A stretch of 64,000 bases of DNA from Fortiea sp. LEGE XX443 (GTDB taxonomy: Bacteria; Cyanobacteriota; Cyanobacteriia; Cyanobacteriales; Nostocaceae), in assembly GCF_015206815.1 (NCBI RefSeq), contig NZ_JADEXZ010000028.1:1-64000 (forward strand), read 5' to 3'. Both the position numbers and the translations under genes were made by a program. Of this stretch, positions 26,970-36,165 are shown in pieces. The notes under the pieces were generated by a model. It saw nothing but the letters and a program-made list of their open reading frames with translations, made no database searches and was not told the origin of the DNA. The first letter of the stretch is position 1, and each line of letters begins with the position of its first letter.

Positions 26970-27413
26970 CTACATTCCAATGAGTTTTGCCGCTACTCCT
27001 AACCAAGGGGTAATAGCTTGAAAAACTTCCTGTCCCGTTTGCCACAAGCTTTTGCCGGCTTCTGTGGATTCTTTCATCGTTTTGAGCGTCTCATTGACCT
27101 GTTTGAGATTCTGCCCTACCAAATCTTTGTTCGGTTCTTCCTTGCTGGCTTCGCGCTTGGCAGGGCGTAAATAGTCCAACAGTTCATCTTTTTCATCTGG
27201 AGTCAATGAAGCAGCTTTAACGGCTGTTTCCAAATTCTCCAATTGCTTAACTACATCGGTGTTAGTGATTTGCTGCTGTGTGTCAAGCTTGCTTGATTGA
27301 CTTTGCTGAAGATCACCCCCCGCCTGTCCTTGTTGAATCGCACTCCCAGTTAAGGTTACACCACTGATGCTTTGGGATTGGCTTGGTTGTTCTGGTTGCT
27401 TTTTACCAAACAT
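26970..27413 (-). CDS. Small partner protein of the NACHT gene
   Basis: I do not recognise a named family. The 147-residue product starts at ATG 27413 (MFGKKQPEQP), only 10 bp after the exosortase stop. A TTG start at 27452 would overlap the exosortase and is less likely. It has a Gly/Gln/Ser-rich N-terminal segment (GVTLTGSAIQQGQAGGDLQQ), a helical middle and a hydrophobic C-terminal helix (VFQAITPWLGVAAKLIGM). The Q/G-rich N-terminus resembles the start of the NACHT protein. Position and style suggest that they act together. Function is unknown. Confidence 0.65.
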   Translation of the reverse strand: MFGKKQPEQPSQSQSISGVTLTGSAIQQGQAGGDLQQSQSSKLDTQQQITNTDVVKQLENLETAVKAASLTPDEKDELLDYLRPAKREASKEEPNKDLVGQNLKQVNETLKTMKESTEAGKSLWQTGQEVFQAITPWLGVAAKLIGM

Positions 27414-27423
27414 AGCTTTTTTG

Positions 27424-28323
27424 TTAATTTTGCGCGTCTGTCTGTTCTGCAATTTCTGGAACTGGTGAAAAACTATTATTCATCCAGTTCAGTAATGGTA
27501 CCAATAATAAAAGCATACAAGCAGAGTAAAGATCACCACCCCAACTATCATGTAACCATTTAAACGCGGCTTCATTCCCTGTTCCGTGGAAGTAACTCAG
27601 AAAAGTGTTACGGATGATATTCGCGGTAATACTAATAACAACAGCAATCGATAAAAACCAAGCACTAATGCGGCGTGAAGCCAAAGCATCAGTCCAATAC
27701 AGCAACATTAAGCTGACGTAGAGAGTAGTAAACAACATTTTTAGCCCTGCACAATAGGGAGCTACTTCCACAATGCGTCCACCTACATAAATATTGATCT
27801 CATCAACAGTGACCTGCATCCCCATCTGATTCAGGATAAATCCTGCTGTACCAGCGATGAAGCTTTGTAAAGGTAAGGTGTAGGGAACTAAGAGATATGG
27901 TAAGGAAGTTGGGGTTGCCAAAAATACTAGTAGTAGCGGAAATCCTTGCGATCGCAAACCGGCTATGCCCTTAAACCACAAGCACAATCCTGTCAGTATA
28001 ATTGGTAAAGAAAGGTTGACCCACTCAGCAATTCCGCTCAGATAAAATACTCCGCCTACTAAAAGTAAAAAAGCACCCATAGGATGAGTGCTATCTGGTA
28101 AACGTTGCCATTTTTTGCGGTTCAGCCAACTCAGGTAAGCGGCAAATGGTAGACCAATAATCCCGTGGCTAAAATATTCGTGTTCTATACTGATAGTCTT
28201 GTTTAGCCAACCATCTAGCCAGTGTAGTAAAAGGGGAGCATAGAGTAATCCCAAAACACCTAAAATTGCTATGCTCAGTAATTGTTGTGTGCTTCTAATT
28301 TGAACTTGTTGTGGAAGTGCCAT
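27424..28323 (-). CDS. Cyanobacterial exosortase (cyanoexosortase, probably B type)
   Basis: Exosortases are membrane cysteine transpeptidases that process C-terminal sorting signals such as PEP-CTERM on exported proteins, usually tied to exopolysaccharide loci. The 299-residue product has about eight hydrophobic segments. The catalytic set of the family is seen as C191 in VAPYCAGLKML, R238 in ANIIRNTFLSY and H258 in WLHDSWGGD. It lies in a minus-strand operon with polysaccharide export genes, which fits. Its usual accessory gene is displaced by two inserted genes. A PEP-CTERM substrate is not seen in this window. Confidence 0.88.
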   Translation of the reverse strand: MALPQQVQIRSTQQLLSIAILGVLGLLYAPLLLHWLDGWLNKTISIEHEYFSHGIIGLPFAAYLSWLNRKKWQRLPDSTHPMGAFLLLVGGVFYLSGIAEWVNLSLPIILTGLCLWFKGIAGLRSQGFPLLLVFLATPTSLPYLLVPYTLPLQSFIAGTAGFILNQMGMQVTVDEINIYVGGRIVEVAPYCAGLKMLFTTLYVSLMLLYWTDALASRRISAWFLSIAVVISITANIIRNTFLSYFHGTGNEAAFKWLHDSWGGDLYSACMLLLLVPLLNWMNNSFSPVPEIAEQTDAQN

Positions 28324-28406
28324 AATTTTAAGAAATTAAAAAAGATTAAACAGTGATTAGTTTTTTGCTACTAATCACTGGTTATTAATGAATCATGTTG
28401 TATAAA

Positions 28407-29573
28407 TTAAATGTATAACAACTGTTGCTGTTCGCCACTAATCATTACTGTAATCTCCGCCACGACTTCTTTAATTTGGCTACTACCCAAACCAGGATAC
28501 ATGGGTAAAGATAATATTTGCTTTGCTAGTTTTTCTGCTTGGGGAAAGTCTCCCTGTTGATAACCTAGATATGTAAATGCTGGTTGCAGATGGCAAGGAA
28601 TAGGGTAGTGAATACCAGTTTGAATTCCTGCTGCTGTGAGTTTATCTTGAATTTGCTGGCGTTCCAGAGAACAAGCATCATCAATTTTAATGACATAGAG
28701 ATGATAAACGTGTCCTGTGCCGCTTTGATTTTGTATGAGGATAATGCCAGCAGATGCTAAAGGGGCTAATTCAATATCATACTGCTGGGCAATGGAATTG
28801 CGATCGCAATTCCATTGGAGTAGATAGGGTAATTTTGCCAGCAACACAGCTGCTTGCAAGGTATCCAAGCGGCTATTTGTACCAGATTCTACATGTACAT
28901 ACTTTTGGGCTGCACCGTAGTTGCGTAAGCGCACCATTTTTTGAGCAACATCTAAATCTTTTGTTACTAGCATTCCGCCGTCTCCAAATGCTCCTAAATT
29001 CTTGCTGGGATAGAAGCTAAAAGCGGCGGCTATACCGACAGAACCAGCCCGATAACCTTCTCGTTCGGCTAGGTGCGCCTGGGCTGCATCTTCAAAAATC
29101 AATAGTTTATGGGTAGCCGCAAAATCTAACAACTGCTTTGGTGATACCATCTGCCCATAAAGATGTACGGGAATAATCGCTTTAGTATGGGAGGTTACTA
29201 CCTGAGCTGCTGCTTCTAAATCAATTAATGCTGTCTGGGGGTCGCAATCAACGAGAATTGGTTTAGCCCCAACACGTAACACTCCGATTAGTGTGGCAAC
29301 AAAGGTGTTAGCTGGCAGAATGACTTCATCACCAACGCCAATATTACAAGCTTGTAAACCTAGAGCGATCGCATCGGTTCCTGATGCTACACCTACACCA
29401 TATTCTGTACCAGATGCTGCGGCAAATGCTGCCTCAAAATCTGCAACTGCTTTCCCTAAAATAAAATCTCCCTTATTTAATACACCTTTGACTGCTTGTT
29501 CTATTTGATTTTGAATTGGTTGATGTTGTAAATTCAAGTCTACAAAAGGAACTCTAATTGCTACTTTATTCAT
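28407..29573 (-). CDS. DegT/DnrJ/EryC1/StrS aminotransferase (sugar-nucleotide aminotransferase)
   Basis: These PLP enzymes transfer an amino group to keto-sugars of nucleotide sugars used in polysaccharides and glycans. The 388-residue product is full length, with the PLP lysine K191 in FYPSKNLGAFGDGG. It also has EDAAQAH near 161-167 and VASGTDAIALGLQ near 62-74. It is the first gene of the minus-strand envelope operon and likely supplies an amino sugar for the exported polymer. The exact sugar cannot be read. The start is ATG; a long AT-rich spacer lies upstream. Confidence 0.9.
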   Translation of the reverse strand: MNKVAIRVPFVDLNLQHQPIQNQIEQAVKGVLNKGDFILGKAVADFEAAFAAASGTEYGVGVASGTDAIALGLQACNIGVGDEVILPANTFVATLIGVLRVGAKPILVDCDPQTALIDLEAAAQVVTSHTKAIIPVHLYGQMVSPKQLLDFAATHKLLIFEDAAQAHLAEREGYRAGSVGIAAAFSFYPSKNLGAFGDGGMLVTKDLDVAQKMVRLRNYGAAQKYVHVESGTNSRLDTLQAAVLLAKLPYLLQWNCDRNSIAQQYDIELAPLASAGIILIQNQSGTGHVYHLYVIKIDDACSLERQQIQDKLTAAGIQTGIHYPIPCHLQPAFTYLGYQQGDFPQAEKLAKQILSLPMYPGLGSSQIKEVVAEITVMISGEQQQLLYI

Positions 29574-30199
29574 TGATTATTTAACCTCAAAAATTATGTA
29601 TTAAGCTACTATCAACTTCTTTTAAGATGGTTTTAATGTAAGTTTTTGTTAACTTAATTTCATTAAATATCAGTAAATTTTCCATAAATTTTGCTTTTTA
29701 CAATCATCATTATTGCAATCATATTTTTTATATAAAATTATTTTGTTAACTTCTGATGATGTTCTAATAAATATTTTGATATTTACTTAAAAAACTCAAA
29801 AAATTGCTCTATATTCCATTCAGTAAGTAATCGTTTTTATACGTATCTAGAACTAAGATATCTCTCTACACACAGTAATTTTAGGTAAACAATAATTCAA
29901 TAGACACACCAGAAACTCATATTTTTACTCTATGCGTAAAATTTATTACTATGACAATACTGTTACACCCACCTTAGTACTATATTACCCAGGTAAAATC
30001 TGAAACTAACATTGTCTTGCTTTAAAAGCTTTAGTAATGTGTTCATCCAGTAAATCACTATATTTACCACAGGTGTATAAAATTTTTATGCAATTATTGT
30101 TTGTCGAGGGCAAAATTGGGGAATGCTTAACAATAGAAAATCATAACCCGAAAACAGCGGTTATATAAATCACAGTATCGACGAATTATCAAGGTAGCG
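29574..30199. other. AT-rich divergent spacer, 626 bp
   Basis: There is no convincing ORF. Long A/T runs occur throughout. It separates the divergent aminotransferase and kinase-like genes and probably holds both promoters, though I could not fix their elements. Confidence 0.5.
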
Positions 30200-30205
30200 G
30201 TGGCA

Positions 30206-31759
30206 ATGGTAGAGCCTGAAAACAAATTATTTGCCCTCAAGGATGGTTGGGATTCTCAGGAAACGAGAGAGCAACAACGCCTCAAAGTACTATCGGAATT
30301 GGGTTTACGGCAACCCGAAACAATACCAGTCTTTGAAGAAGCTACTCAAACGGCTGCCCATTTTTTGGAAGCACCAATTTCCATTCTGGGATTTGTGGAT
30401 CAGGAACGTCACTGGTTCAAATCAGCAGTAGGTTTATCCAGACTAGGATTGATGAATCATTTAGCGCAAAGCCGTCAGTTATTGCGCCGAGAATCTTTTT
30501 GCTCTCAAGTGGTAGACACTAGTCGAGAATTAGTAATAAATGATACTTTAAAGCTTAGTAGTAATACTAACAATACCAATAAACTAGTACAGGATTATGG
30601 CATTCGCGCTTACTTGGGAGTGCCATTGATTGATTCTTCAGGACATTGTTTGGGTGCTTTGGCCGTTATGGATCTAGTACCACGCGAATTTAAAAATCGA
30701 GATATTGAGTTTTTACAAATCATAGCTCGTTGGAGCATGAGTGAATTTGAACGTAACCGACTCTTACAAAGCAAATCAGCAAACAGCAATTATAAAACTG
30801 CTTCTACTGTGTTAGTGAATGACGAACCCACCAATGAAATAAAACTTACGCCAGCAAACCTAGAAAAAGAATCACCTTCTACTAGACAACTAAAACTAGA
30901 ACTTTTAGGGCAACTTACTCAAGAGTTACGCACTCCTTTAACATCAGTACTAGGTATGGCTAGTGTCTTGGGTAGAGAGATTTATGGGCCTTTGACAACT
31001 AAACAAAGAGAATATCTTGAAATTATCCAACACAGCGGTCGCTACTTACTCTCTTTAGTTAATGAGATTACCGAACTAGGAACGGTGGATCAGAACTCTA
31101 ATATACTAAATTTAGCTCCAGTAGATATTGAAATGTTATGTCAACAAGCTATCAATAGTCTAGAAGAGCCTGCTAACCGCCGTGAACAAGATATTCGCCT
31201 GTCAATAGAGCCAGGGCGCGGTCGCATTTGGCCTTTAGATAAAGACAAAGTGCGGCAAATACTTTACCACATGGTTTTCGGTGTCATTCAACTATCTGCT
31301 ACAGGTAGTATTGTGCGGATTCATGTCTCTTACAAGGAAAGTACCCTCAATATTACTGTTTGGGTTTCCCATCCCTGGTTGGGAGATGGTATTACTGAGG
31401 TTGATCCCTACTTTCGCCTTCATCCCCTATCTCTGCTTGAACTTACAAATGAACCAGTACTGTACAATCCTTATCTAGAAAATCAGGAGAACTCAGGAAG
31501 CTTATCAATAGCACTAGAACAGTCACCAAACTTAAGTGATTCCTACTCAGATTTATTGACTATAAATCCTGATATAGATTTGGCTAAGAGTAACGGCAGT
31601 TTGTCGCGCGAAAGCTTAGGTTTATTACTGAGTTGTCAGCTGGCAGAATTGCATGGTGGACAAATTTCCGTCCAAGGTTCAGTAGAATCAGGACACCGCT
31701 ATGTACTTTCTCTACCGATACAAACTGCTACTGCTAGCGAAGCAGTTAATAATATTTGA
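30206..31759 (+). CDS. GAF-domain sensor with degenerate histidine kinase
   Basis: Residue positions count from the GTG at 30200; the ATG at 30206 is also possible and gives 517 residues. An N-terminal GAF-like region (about 25-185) is followed by a HisKA-like helix where the phospho-acceptor His is replaced: TQELRTP at 240-246 has Gln 241 where kinases have His. The catalytic domain is also worn: the N-box Asn is not seen, the DxGxG motif is absent (VSHPWLGDG instead) and the G2 region reads SRESLGLLLSCQLAELHGG. The protein is probably a pseudokinase or a phospho-independent sensor. Target genes are unknown. Confidence 0.8.
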   Translation: MVEPENKLFALKDGWDSQETREQQRLKVLSELGLRQPETIPVFEEATQTAAHFLEAPISILGFVDQERHWFKSAVGLSRLGLMNHLAQSRQLLRRESFCSQVVDTSRELVINDTLKLSSNTNNTNKLVQDYGIRAYLGVPLIDSSGHCLGALAVMDLVPREFKNRDIEFLQIIARWSMSEFERNRLLQSKSANSNYKTASTVLVNDEPTNEIKLTPANLEKESPSTRQLKLELLGQLTQELRTPLTSVLGMASVLGREIYGPLTTKQREYLEIIQHSGRYLLSLVNEITELGTVDQNSNILNLAPVDIEMLCQQAINSLEEPANRREQDIRLSIEPGRGRIWPLDKDKVRQILYHMVFGVIQLSATGSIVRIHVSYKESTLNITVWVSHPWLGDGITEVDPYFRLHPLSLLELTNEPVLYNPYLENQENSGSLSIALEQSPNLSDSYSDLLTINPDIDLAKSNGSLSRESLGLLLSCQLAELHGGQISVQGSVESGHRYVLSLPIQTATASEAVNNI

Positions 31760-31999
31760 CAACAGGCTGCTTCATTAGTATGAAGAGGTATAAGTAAAAA
31801 GATAAAAAACCTTAAATTCCGATTTTTTGCCAATTTTCAGAGGTAATATTCCTACTTCCGTCCAGATGTACTGATGACTTTGCACAACAGCATCATTACT
31901 AATTTGCAATCTCCGTTGTTAGTTGTTTATAATCACGCGCATTATCATTAAGTGCAAGTTCTGCCTGTGCGGATCTGCTAATTGATTGCAGAGTGTTTT

Positions 32000-33427
32000 A
32001 TGAATTTAGTCTGGCAACGATTTACTCTATCTAATTTACCACTCAAAGAATATCTGGCAACTAGCTACCTACGCCGTTTTTCGGTTGGTTTGTTGAACTC
32101 GTGGCGGCAAAGCAGCATTCTGATCCAGTGGGGAGACATAATAGCAGCTGCGTTAATCAGCCTAGTTTATACTCTTGCGCCTTTTGTATCAAGTACATTA
32201 ATTGGGGTGCTGTTGATAGCATGTGTAAGTTTTTGGCTGTTGTTGACTTTATCTGATGAACCAATCCCAGCCAATGCTACGTTAGTCACTCCAATTCACT
32301 TGTTGGTATTACTTTATTGGGGAATTGCTGTAGTAGCTACAGCATTATCACCTGTAAAAAAGGCAGCTTTGAACGATTTGGCAACGTTGACACTTTATTT
32401 GTTGTTGTTTGCCCTGTGTGCTAGGGTGTTCAGATCGCCACGCCTTCGGTCTTGGATTATTACCCTCTATCTACATATATCGCTAATTGTCAGTGTATAT
32501 GGATTGCGGCAATGGTTTTTTGGAGCCGCTCAATTGGCTACATGGGTAGATCCGGAATCGCCTTTGTCTGAGACAACCAGGGTTTATAGTTATCTGGGTA
32601 ATCCTAACTTGTTAGCTGGGTATTTAATGCCATCTGTGGTTTTCAGCCTAGTAGCAATTTTTGTCTGGCAAAGTTGGGTCAAGAAAGCTTTAGCGTTGAC
32701 AATGCTGATTGTGAATAGTTCCTGCTTAATTTTGACTTTTAGCCGGGGTGGATGGATCGGTCTATTAGTGGGGATTTTAGCTGCGATCGCATTATTAGTT
32801 TATTGGTGGAGTCCACAACTACCTCCTTTTTGGCGTACTTGGTCACTACCGATCATTTTGGGAGGTTCCCTGGGATTATTGGTATTGGCAGTAATATTTG
32901 TGGAGCCATTGCGTCTACGAGTTTTTAGTATTTTTGCCGATCGCCAAGACAGCAGTAACAATTATCGCCGCAATGTTTGGGATGCCGTCTTTGAAATGAT
33001 CCGCGATCGCCCTATTATTGGCATTGGCCCTGGTCATAACGCTTTTAATCAAGTCTACCCACTATATCAACGTCCTCGTTATAGCGCTTTGAGTGCTTAC
33101 TCAATTCTGCTAGAGGTAGCTGTAGAAACTGGCTTTGTTGGTTTAGCTTGTTTTCTCTGGCTGATAGTAGTGACTATCAATACAGCATTTTTACAACTTC
33201 GCAGATTGCGCCAATCTAAAAATGTTCAAGGATTTTGGTTAATCGGAGCTTTGTCTACTTTATTGGGTATGTTAACTCACGGTACCGTAGATACAATCTG
33301 GTTCCGTCCTGAGGTAAATACCCTTTGGTGGTTGATGGTTGCCTTAATTGCCAGCTACTGGATTCCTATAAAACAAGACAACACCCAACCTATTAATTCA
33401 TCTAATCAAGACTCTGAAGCTAGTTAA
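32000..33427 (+). CDS. ictB: IctB family protein (O-antigen ligase fold, linked to inorganic carbon use)
   Basis: IctB was first proposed as a bicarbonate transporter in cyanobacteria. The family has the O-antigen ligase/Wzy fold, so the carbon role is debated. The 475-residue product (ATG at 32000) has about ten to eleven membrane segments and the conserved loop DRPIIGIGPGHNAFNQVYPL near 337-356. A shorter NRHK-like charged stretch follows GSKVKKAAL-like text early. The longer reading from TTG 31982 is less likely. The gene is followed by a hairpin at 33436-33467. Confidence 0.88.
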   Translation: MNLVWQRFTLSNLPLKEYLATSYLRRFSVGLLNSWRQSSILIQWGDIIAAALISLVYTLAPFVSSTLIGVLLIACVSFWLLLTLSDEPIPANATLVTPIHLLVLLYWGIAVVATALSPVKKAALNDLATLTLYLLLFALCARVFRSPRLRSWIITLYLHISLIVSVYGLRQWFFGAAQLATWVDPESPLSETTRVYSYLGNPNLLAGYLMPSVVFSLVAIFVWQSWVKKALALTMLIVNSSCLILTFSRGGWIGLLVGILAAIALLVYWWSPQLPPFWRTWSLPIILGGSLGLLVLAVIFVEPLRLRVFSIFADRQDSSNNYRRNVWDAVFEMIRDRPIIGIGPGHNAFNQVYPLYQRPRYSALSAYSILLEVAVETGFVGLACFLWLIVVTINTAFLQLRRLRQSKNVQGFWLIGALSTLLGMLTHGTVDTIWFRPEVNTLWWLMVALIASYWIPIKQDNTQPINSSNQDSEAS

Positions 33428-33435
33428 TTACTATT

Positions 33436-33467
33436 AAATGGGTGCAGTTCTAATTCACCGCACCCAT
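33436..33467. terminator. Hairpin after ictB
   Basis: The 9-bp arms (33436-33444 and 33459-33467) pair around a 14-nt loop. The weak T-tract suggests a modest terminator, possibly shared with the convergent WGxxGxxG gene. Confidence 0.45.
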
Positions 33468-33521
33468 TCCAGTTATTAAGAGAAACAAAGGGTTCTTTGC
33501 TGAATTTTCTGCTTAGTTGCA

Positions 33522-33800
33522 CTAGTCCCTGTAGCTAGTAGCACCAGGGGCGCTGGGGTCACGATAACGAGTTGGTTCATCGTTACGCTTTCTACCAGCT
33601 AAACCAGCTAGACCGAGTAAACCTAGTAATCCTAACCAACCCCAATCAAAATCATTGCGTTCGTAAGTTGTAGTTCTTGGGACGGTATCAACTCTAGGAT
33701 CGGTATTAACTTGTGCTTGCACAGGTAGCGTTAATGGCAGAATTGCCATACTTAAGGTGAGAATACCAGCGCCAATGGCTTTTGTGAGATCATGTTTCAT
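33522..33800 (-). CDS. WGxxGxxG-type small secreted protein
   Basis: The 92-residue product has a signal peptide (hydrophobic 10-26, cleavage near VQAQ) and a mature part of about 60 residues. The mature part holds the motif DWGWLGLLGLLGLAGLAGRK: a W-G then G-rich hydrophobic run ending in Arg/Lys. This pattern defines the WGxxGxxG family, which resembles C-terminal sorting signals with a short membrane span and a basic cap. The function is unknown. The gene is alone, converging with ictB. It may be processed by a sorting system; the exosortase 5 kb away is a candidate but unproven. Confidence 0.75.
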   Translation of the reverse strand: MKHDLTKAIGAGILTLSMAILPLTLPVQAQVNTDPRVDTVPRTTTYERNDFDWGWLGLLGLLGLAGLAGRKRNDEPTRYRDPSAPGATSYRD

Positions 33801-33976
33801 GGTGAAAGTTCCTTGTTGCTTCTAAAGCTACTCACCACTGTATCGAGTCTCAAAATGGACAGAATCAATCCGTAGCCATAAAATAAACAGTCACTCAACT
33901 CACGCTGAGGATATACAGTTTGCTTTCTCGTGAAATAGAAAGTAAAAATTAATACTTTATACCCAGAGTACAAATG

Positions 33977-34444
33977 TTAATAATTTTTCATTGCTCTTTG
34001 AATATCGCGTTGATCTTGACGGCGTTTGAGGTCTTCTCGCTTGTCGTGGATTTTTTTACCTTTGCCAAGGGCAATGCTCACTTTCACCCAACCTCGCTTA
34101 AGATACATTTTTAAAGGTACCAGCGTCAAACCCTGCTGTTCTACTTTGCCAATTAACTTGCGAAGTTCCTGACGATGTAGCAAAAGCTTACGAGTCCGGC
34201 GTGGTTCATGATTAAAATATTGCCCACTAGCGTTATATGGAGAAATATGAACGTTTATCAGCCATGCTTCACCATCACGAATTAAAGCATAACCATCTTG
34301 TAGATTTACTTTGCCAGCACGAATTGACTTAACCTCTGTTCCAGTCAGTTGAATGCCAGCTTCATAGGTTTCCAAGATGTCATACAAATAACGGGCTTGA
34401 CGGTTGTCACTAATAACTTTGTAACTTTCGCTCTTGTCACTCAT
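33977..34444 (-). CDS. smpB: SsrA-binding protein SmpB
   Basis: SmpB binds tmRNA and delivers it to stalled ribosomes in trans-translation. The 155-residue product is normal length, with VISDNRQARYLYDILETYEA, the GTEVKSIRAGKVNLQDGYA block and LLLHRQEL. The basic C-terminal tail KGKKIHDKREDLKRRQDQRD is also present. Everything matches the family. The tmRNA gene is not seen here. The start is ATG. Confidence 0.97.
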   Translation of the reverse strand: MSDKSESYKVISDNRQARYLYDILETYEAGIQLTGTEVKSIRAGKVNLQDGYALIRDGEAWLINVHISPYNASGQYFNHEPRRTRKLLLHRQELRKLIGKVEQQGLTLVPLKMYLKRGWVKVSIALGKGKKIHDKREDLKRRQDQRDIQRAMKNY

Positions 34445-34924
34445 TGATAATTTTATAGACTTTAAATGTGTTGCTAAAATTCTTGGGACTAGCTTGTGAT
34501 CTTATAGTGGGATATTAAACCACTATAGATTAATTATTAACTAGATATTAGTGTTATCCTATGAATCTAAGCTTTTTTAAGTCTAAATTCAAATGTTTCC
34601 TGCGGCAAAAGCTGCTACTTAATCATTTTTAAAGTCAATATTAATTTACAATTTTGTGAGTGTTTACCATACACTACTTGATATTTTGTTAAGAATTACA
34701 AAAGTCTCTCTACCTGACAAGCATTCAGTGTGGAAGGTGGATTAAACTTCTTGACTCGCTATCACATAATTTAAGATTTTCTTTATAATTTAACGTTCAG
34801 GCAGTCATTAGTCGGTTATCCTGTCATAGTATGAAACATAAGAACACTATTATTGCCTGTGTTCAGTGAAGCAGCTAGTAGAAGCAAATTTCTGAGTAAC
34901 AAAAATTCTAGGGGTGTACTATCC
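34445..34924. other. Spacer of 480 bp with a small hairpin
   Basis: No ORF is seen. A hairpin with 8-bp arms (34503-34510 and 34520-34527) and a 9-nt loop lies about 60 bp from the smpB start. The region separates smpB (minus) from the response regulator (plus) and probably holds both promoters. Confidence 0.5.
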
Positions 34925-35608
34925 ATGCCCTTGACAATCCTTGTGGTGGATGACGATTTGGGCACTCGTCTGTCTATTAGCGATTATCTTGAACTGTCTG
35001 GCTATTCGGTGATCACGGCTAATGACGGTCAAGAGGCTTTAGCAATGGTGGAAGAGTACCATCCTGACTTAATCGTCACCGATATTGTTATGCCACGGAT
35101 GAACGGCTATGAACTGGTACGCAGGGTGCGTCAACAACCAGTCTTCCGTTTATTACCTGTAATTTTATTAACAGCACGTACTAAAACTCAGGAAAGAATT
35201 CTGGGCTACCAGTCGGGATGTGATTTATACTTACCAAAGCCTTTTGAGTTGGAAGAGTTAGCGGCGGCTATTCGCAATCTTTTGGAGCGATCGCAAATTA
35301 TTCAATCTGAGTACCGAGTTTCTCATAAAGAAAATCTAGGTGCTTCCACCCCAGCAACAGCCCTGGAAGCCCATAACTCTGCATTCACTCATCTAGAAAA
35401 ATCTGATTTGTTCTCGCCCCTAACCTCCAGAGAACAAGAAGTTCTCGAACTTCTGACTCATGGCCTGTCAAATGTCGAAATGGGTCAACAACTGCACTTA
35501 AGTCCGAGAACAGTAGAAAAATATGTTAGCAGTTTATTAAGAAAAACCGCCACCAGTAACCGGGCTGAACTGGTACGGTTTGCAATTAAACATGGTTTAG
35601 TAGAATAG
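34925..35608 (+). CDS. Response regulator with LuxR-type DNA-binding domain
   Basis: This DNA-binding regulator has a receiver domain (about 3-120) with phospho-acceptor D53 in VTDIVMP and the conserved Lys in LPKPFEL. Its C-terminal LuxR/NarL helix-turn-helix (about 165-225) reads PLTSREQEVLELLTHGLSNV. The start is ATG 34925 with 227 residues; the longer reading adds a poor N-terminus. It is ycf29-like in layout. Which kinase acts on it is not shown here. Confidence 0.9.
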   Translation: MPLTILVVDDDLGTRLSISDYLELSGYSVITANDGQEALAMVEEYHPDLIVTDIVMPRMNGYELVRRVRQQPVFRLLPVILLTARTKTQERILGYQSGCDLYLPKPFELEELAAAIRNLLERSQIIQSEYRVSHKENLGASTPATALEAHNSAFTHLEKSDLFSPLTSREQEVLELLTHGLSNVEMGQQLHLSPRTVEKYVSSLLRKTATSNRAELVRFAIKHGLVE

Positions 35609-35626
35609 CTAACGTAACTATGGAAA

Positions 35627-36112
35627 TCAAGCTCTTAATTGTTGATTGGTAACATGTTGGAGTAGACCTTCACAAGCATCAACCAGCAAATCTATTACCT
35701 GATTAAACCCCTCTACTCCGCCGTAGTAGGGGTCTGGGACTTCTTTGAGAGTGTGCTGAGTGCAAAATTCACACATCAAGCGCACTTTGTCGTGATCTTT
35801 CCCAGTTGGGTCAAGAGCAAGAATACCGTCATAATTATCTCGATCCATCGCCAAAATCATATCAAAGTCTTGAAAGTCGGACTTTTCAATCTGCCTAGCC
35901 CGACCACAAAGTTGAATTCCTAACTTGGCGATCGCAGCCGCATTCATACGTTGGTCAGGCGGACTACCAATGTGATAGCTAGATGTGCCAGCAGAGTCAC
36001 AGAGAATGCTTTCACTCAATCCAGCCTGATCAATTAAATGATTCATAATGTTTTCTGCCGAAGGTGAACGACAGATGTTCCCCAGACAGACAAACAACAG
36101 CTTGTAAGGCAT
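35627..36112 (-). CDS. Low-molecular-weight protein tyrosine phosphatase
   Basis: The 161-residue enzyme has the P-loop VCLGNICRSP (catalytic C9 and R15, CX5R) and the late general-acid motif DPYYGG near 127-132. It is a normal full-length LMW-PTP. It could act on phosphotyrosine in a BY-kinase system; a Wzc-like kinase gene lies 13 kb to the left on the same strand. It is the last gene after ybaB in the murC-murB-ybaB group, converging with the response regulator. Confidence 0.92.
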   Translation of the reverse strand: MPYKLLFVCLGNICRSPSAENIMNHLIDQAGLSESILCDSAGTSSYHIGSPPDQRMNAAAIAKLGIQLCGRARQIEKSDFQDFDMILAMDRDNYDGILALDPTGKDHDKVRLMCEFCTQHTLKEVPDPYYGGVEGFNQVIDLLVDACEGLLQHVTNQQLRA

Positions 36113-36165
36113 AGATATTTTGCTGAATAAATGTCAAAAGTCCATAGTCCACGGTCTCATAATTT

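Noticed and set aside
33522-33800. PEP-CTERM substrate of the exosortase
   Set aside because: The C-terminus has no PEP motif; the WGxxGxxG pattern is a different family, so a direct substrate claim is not made.
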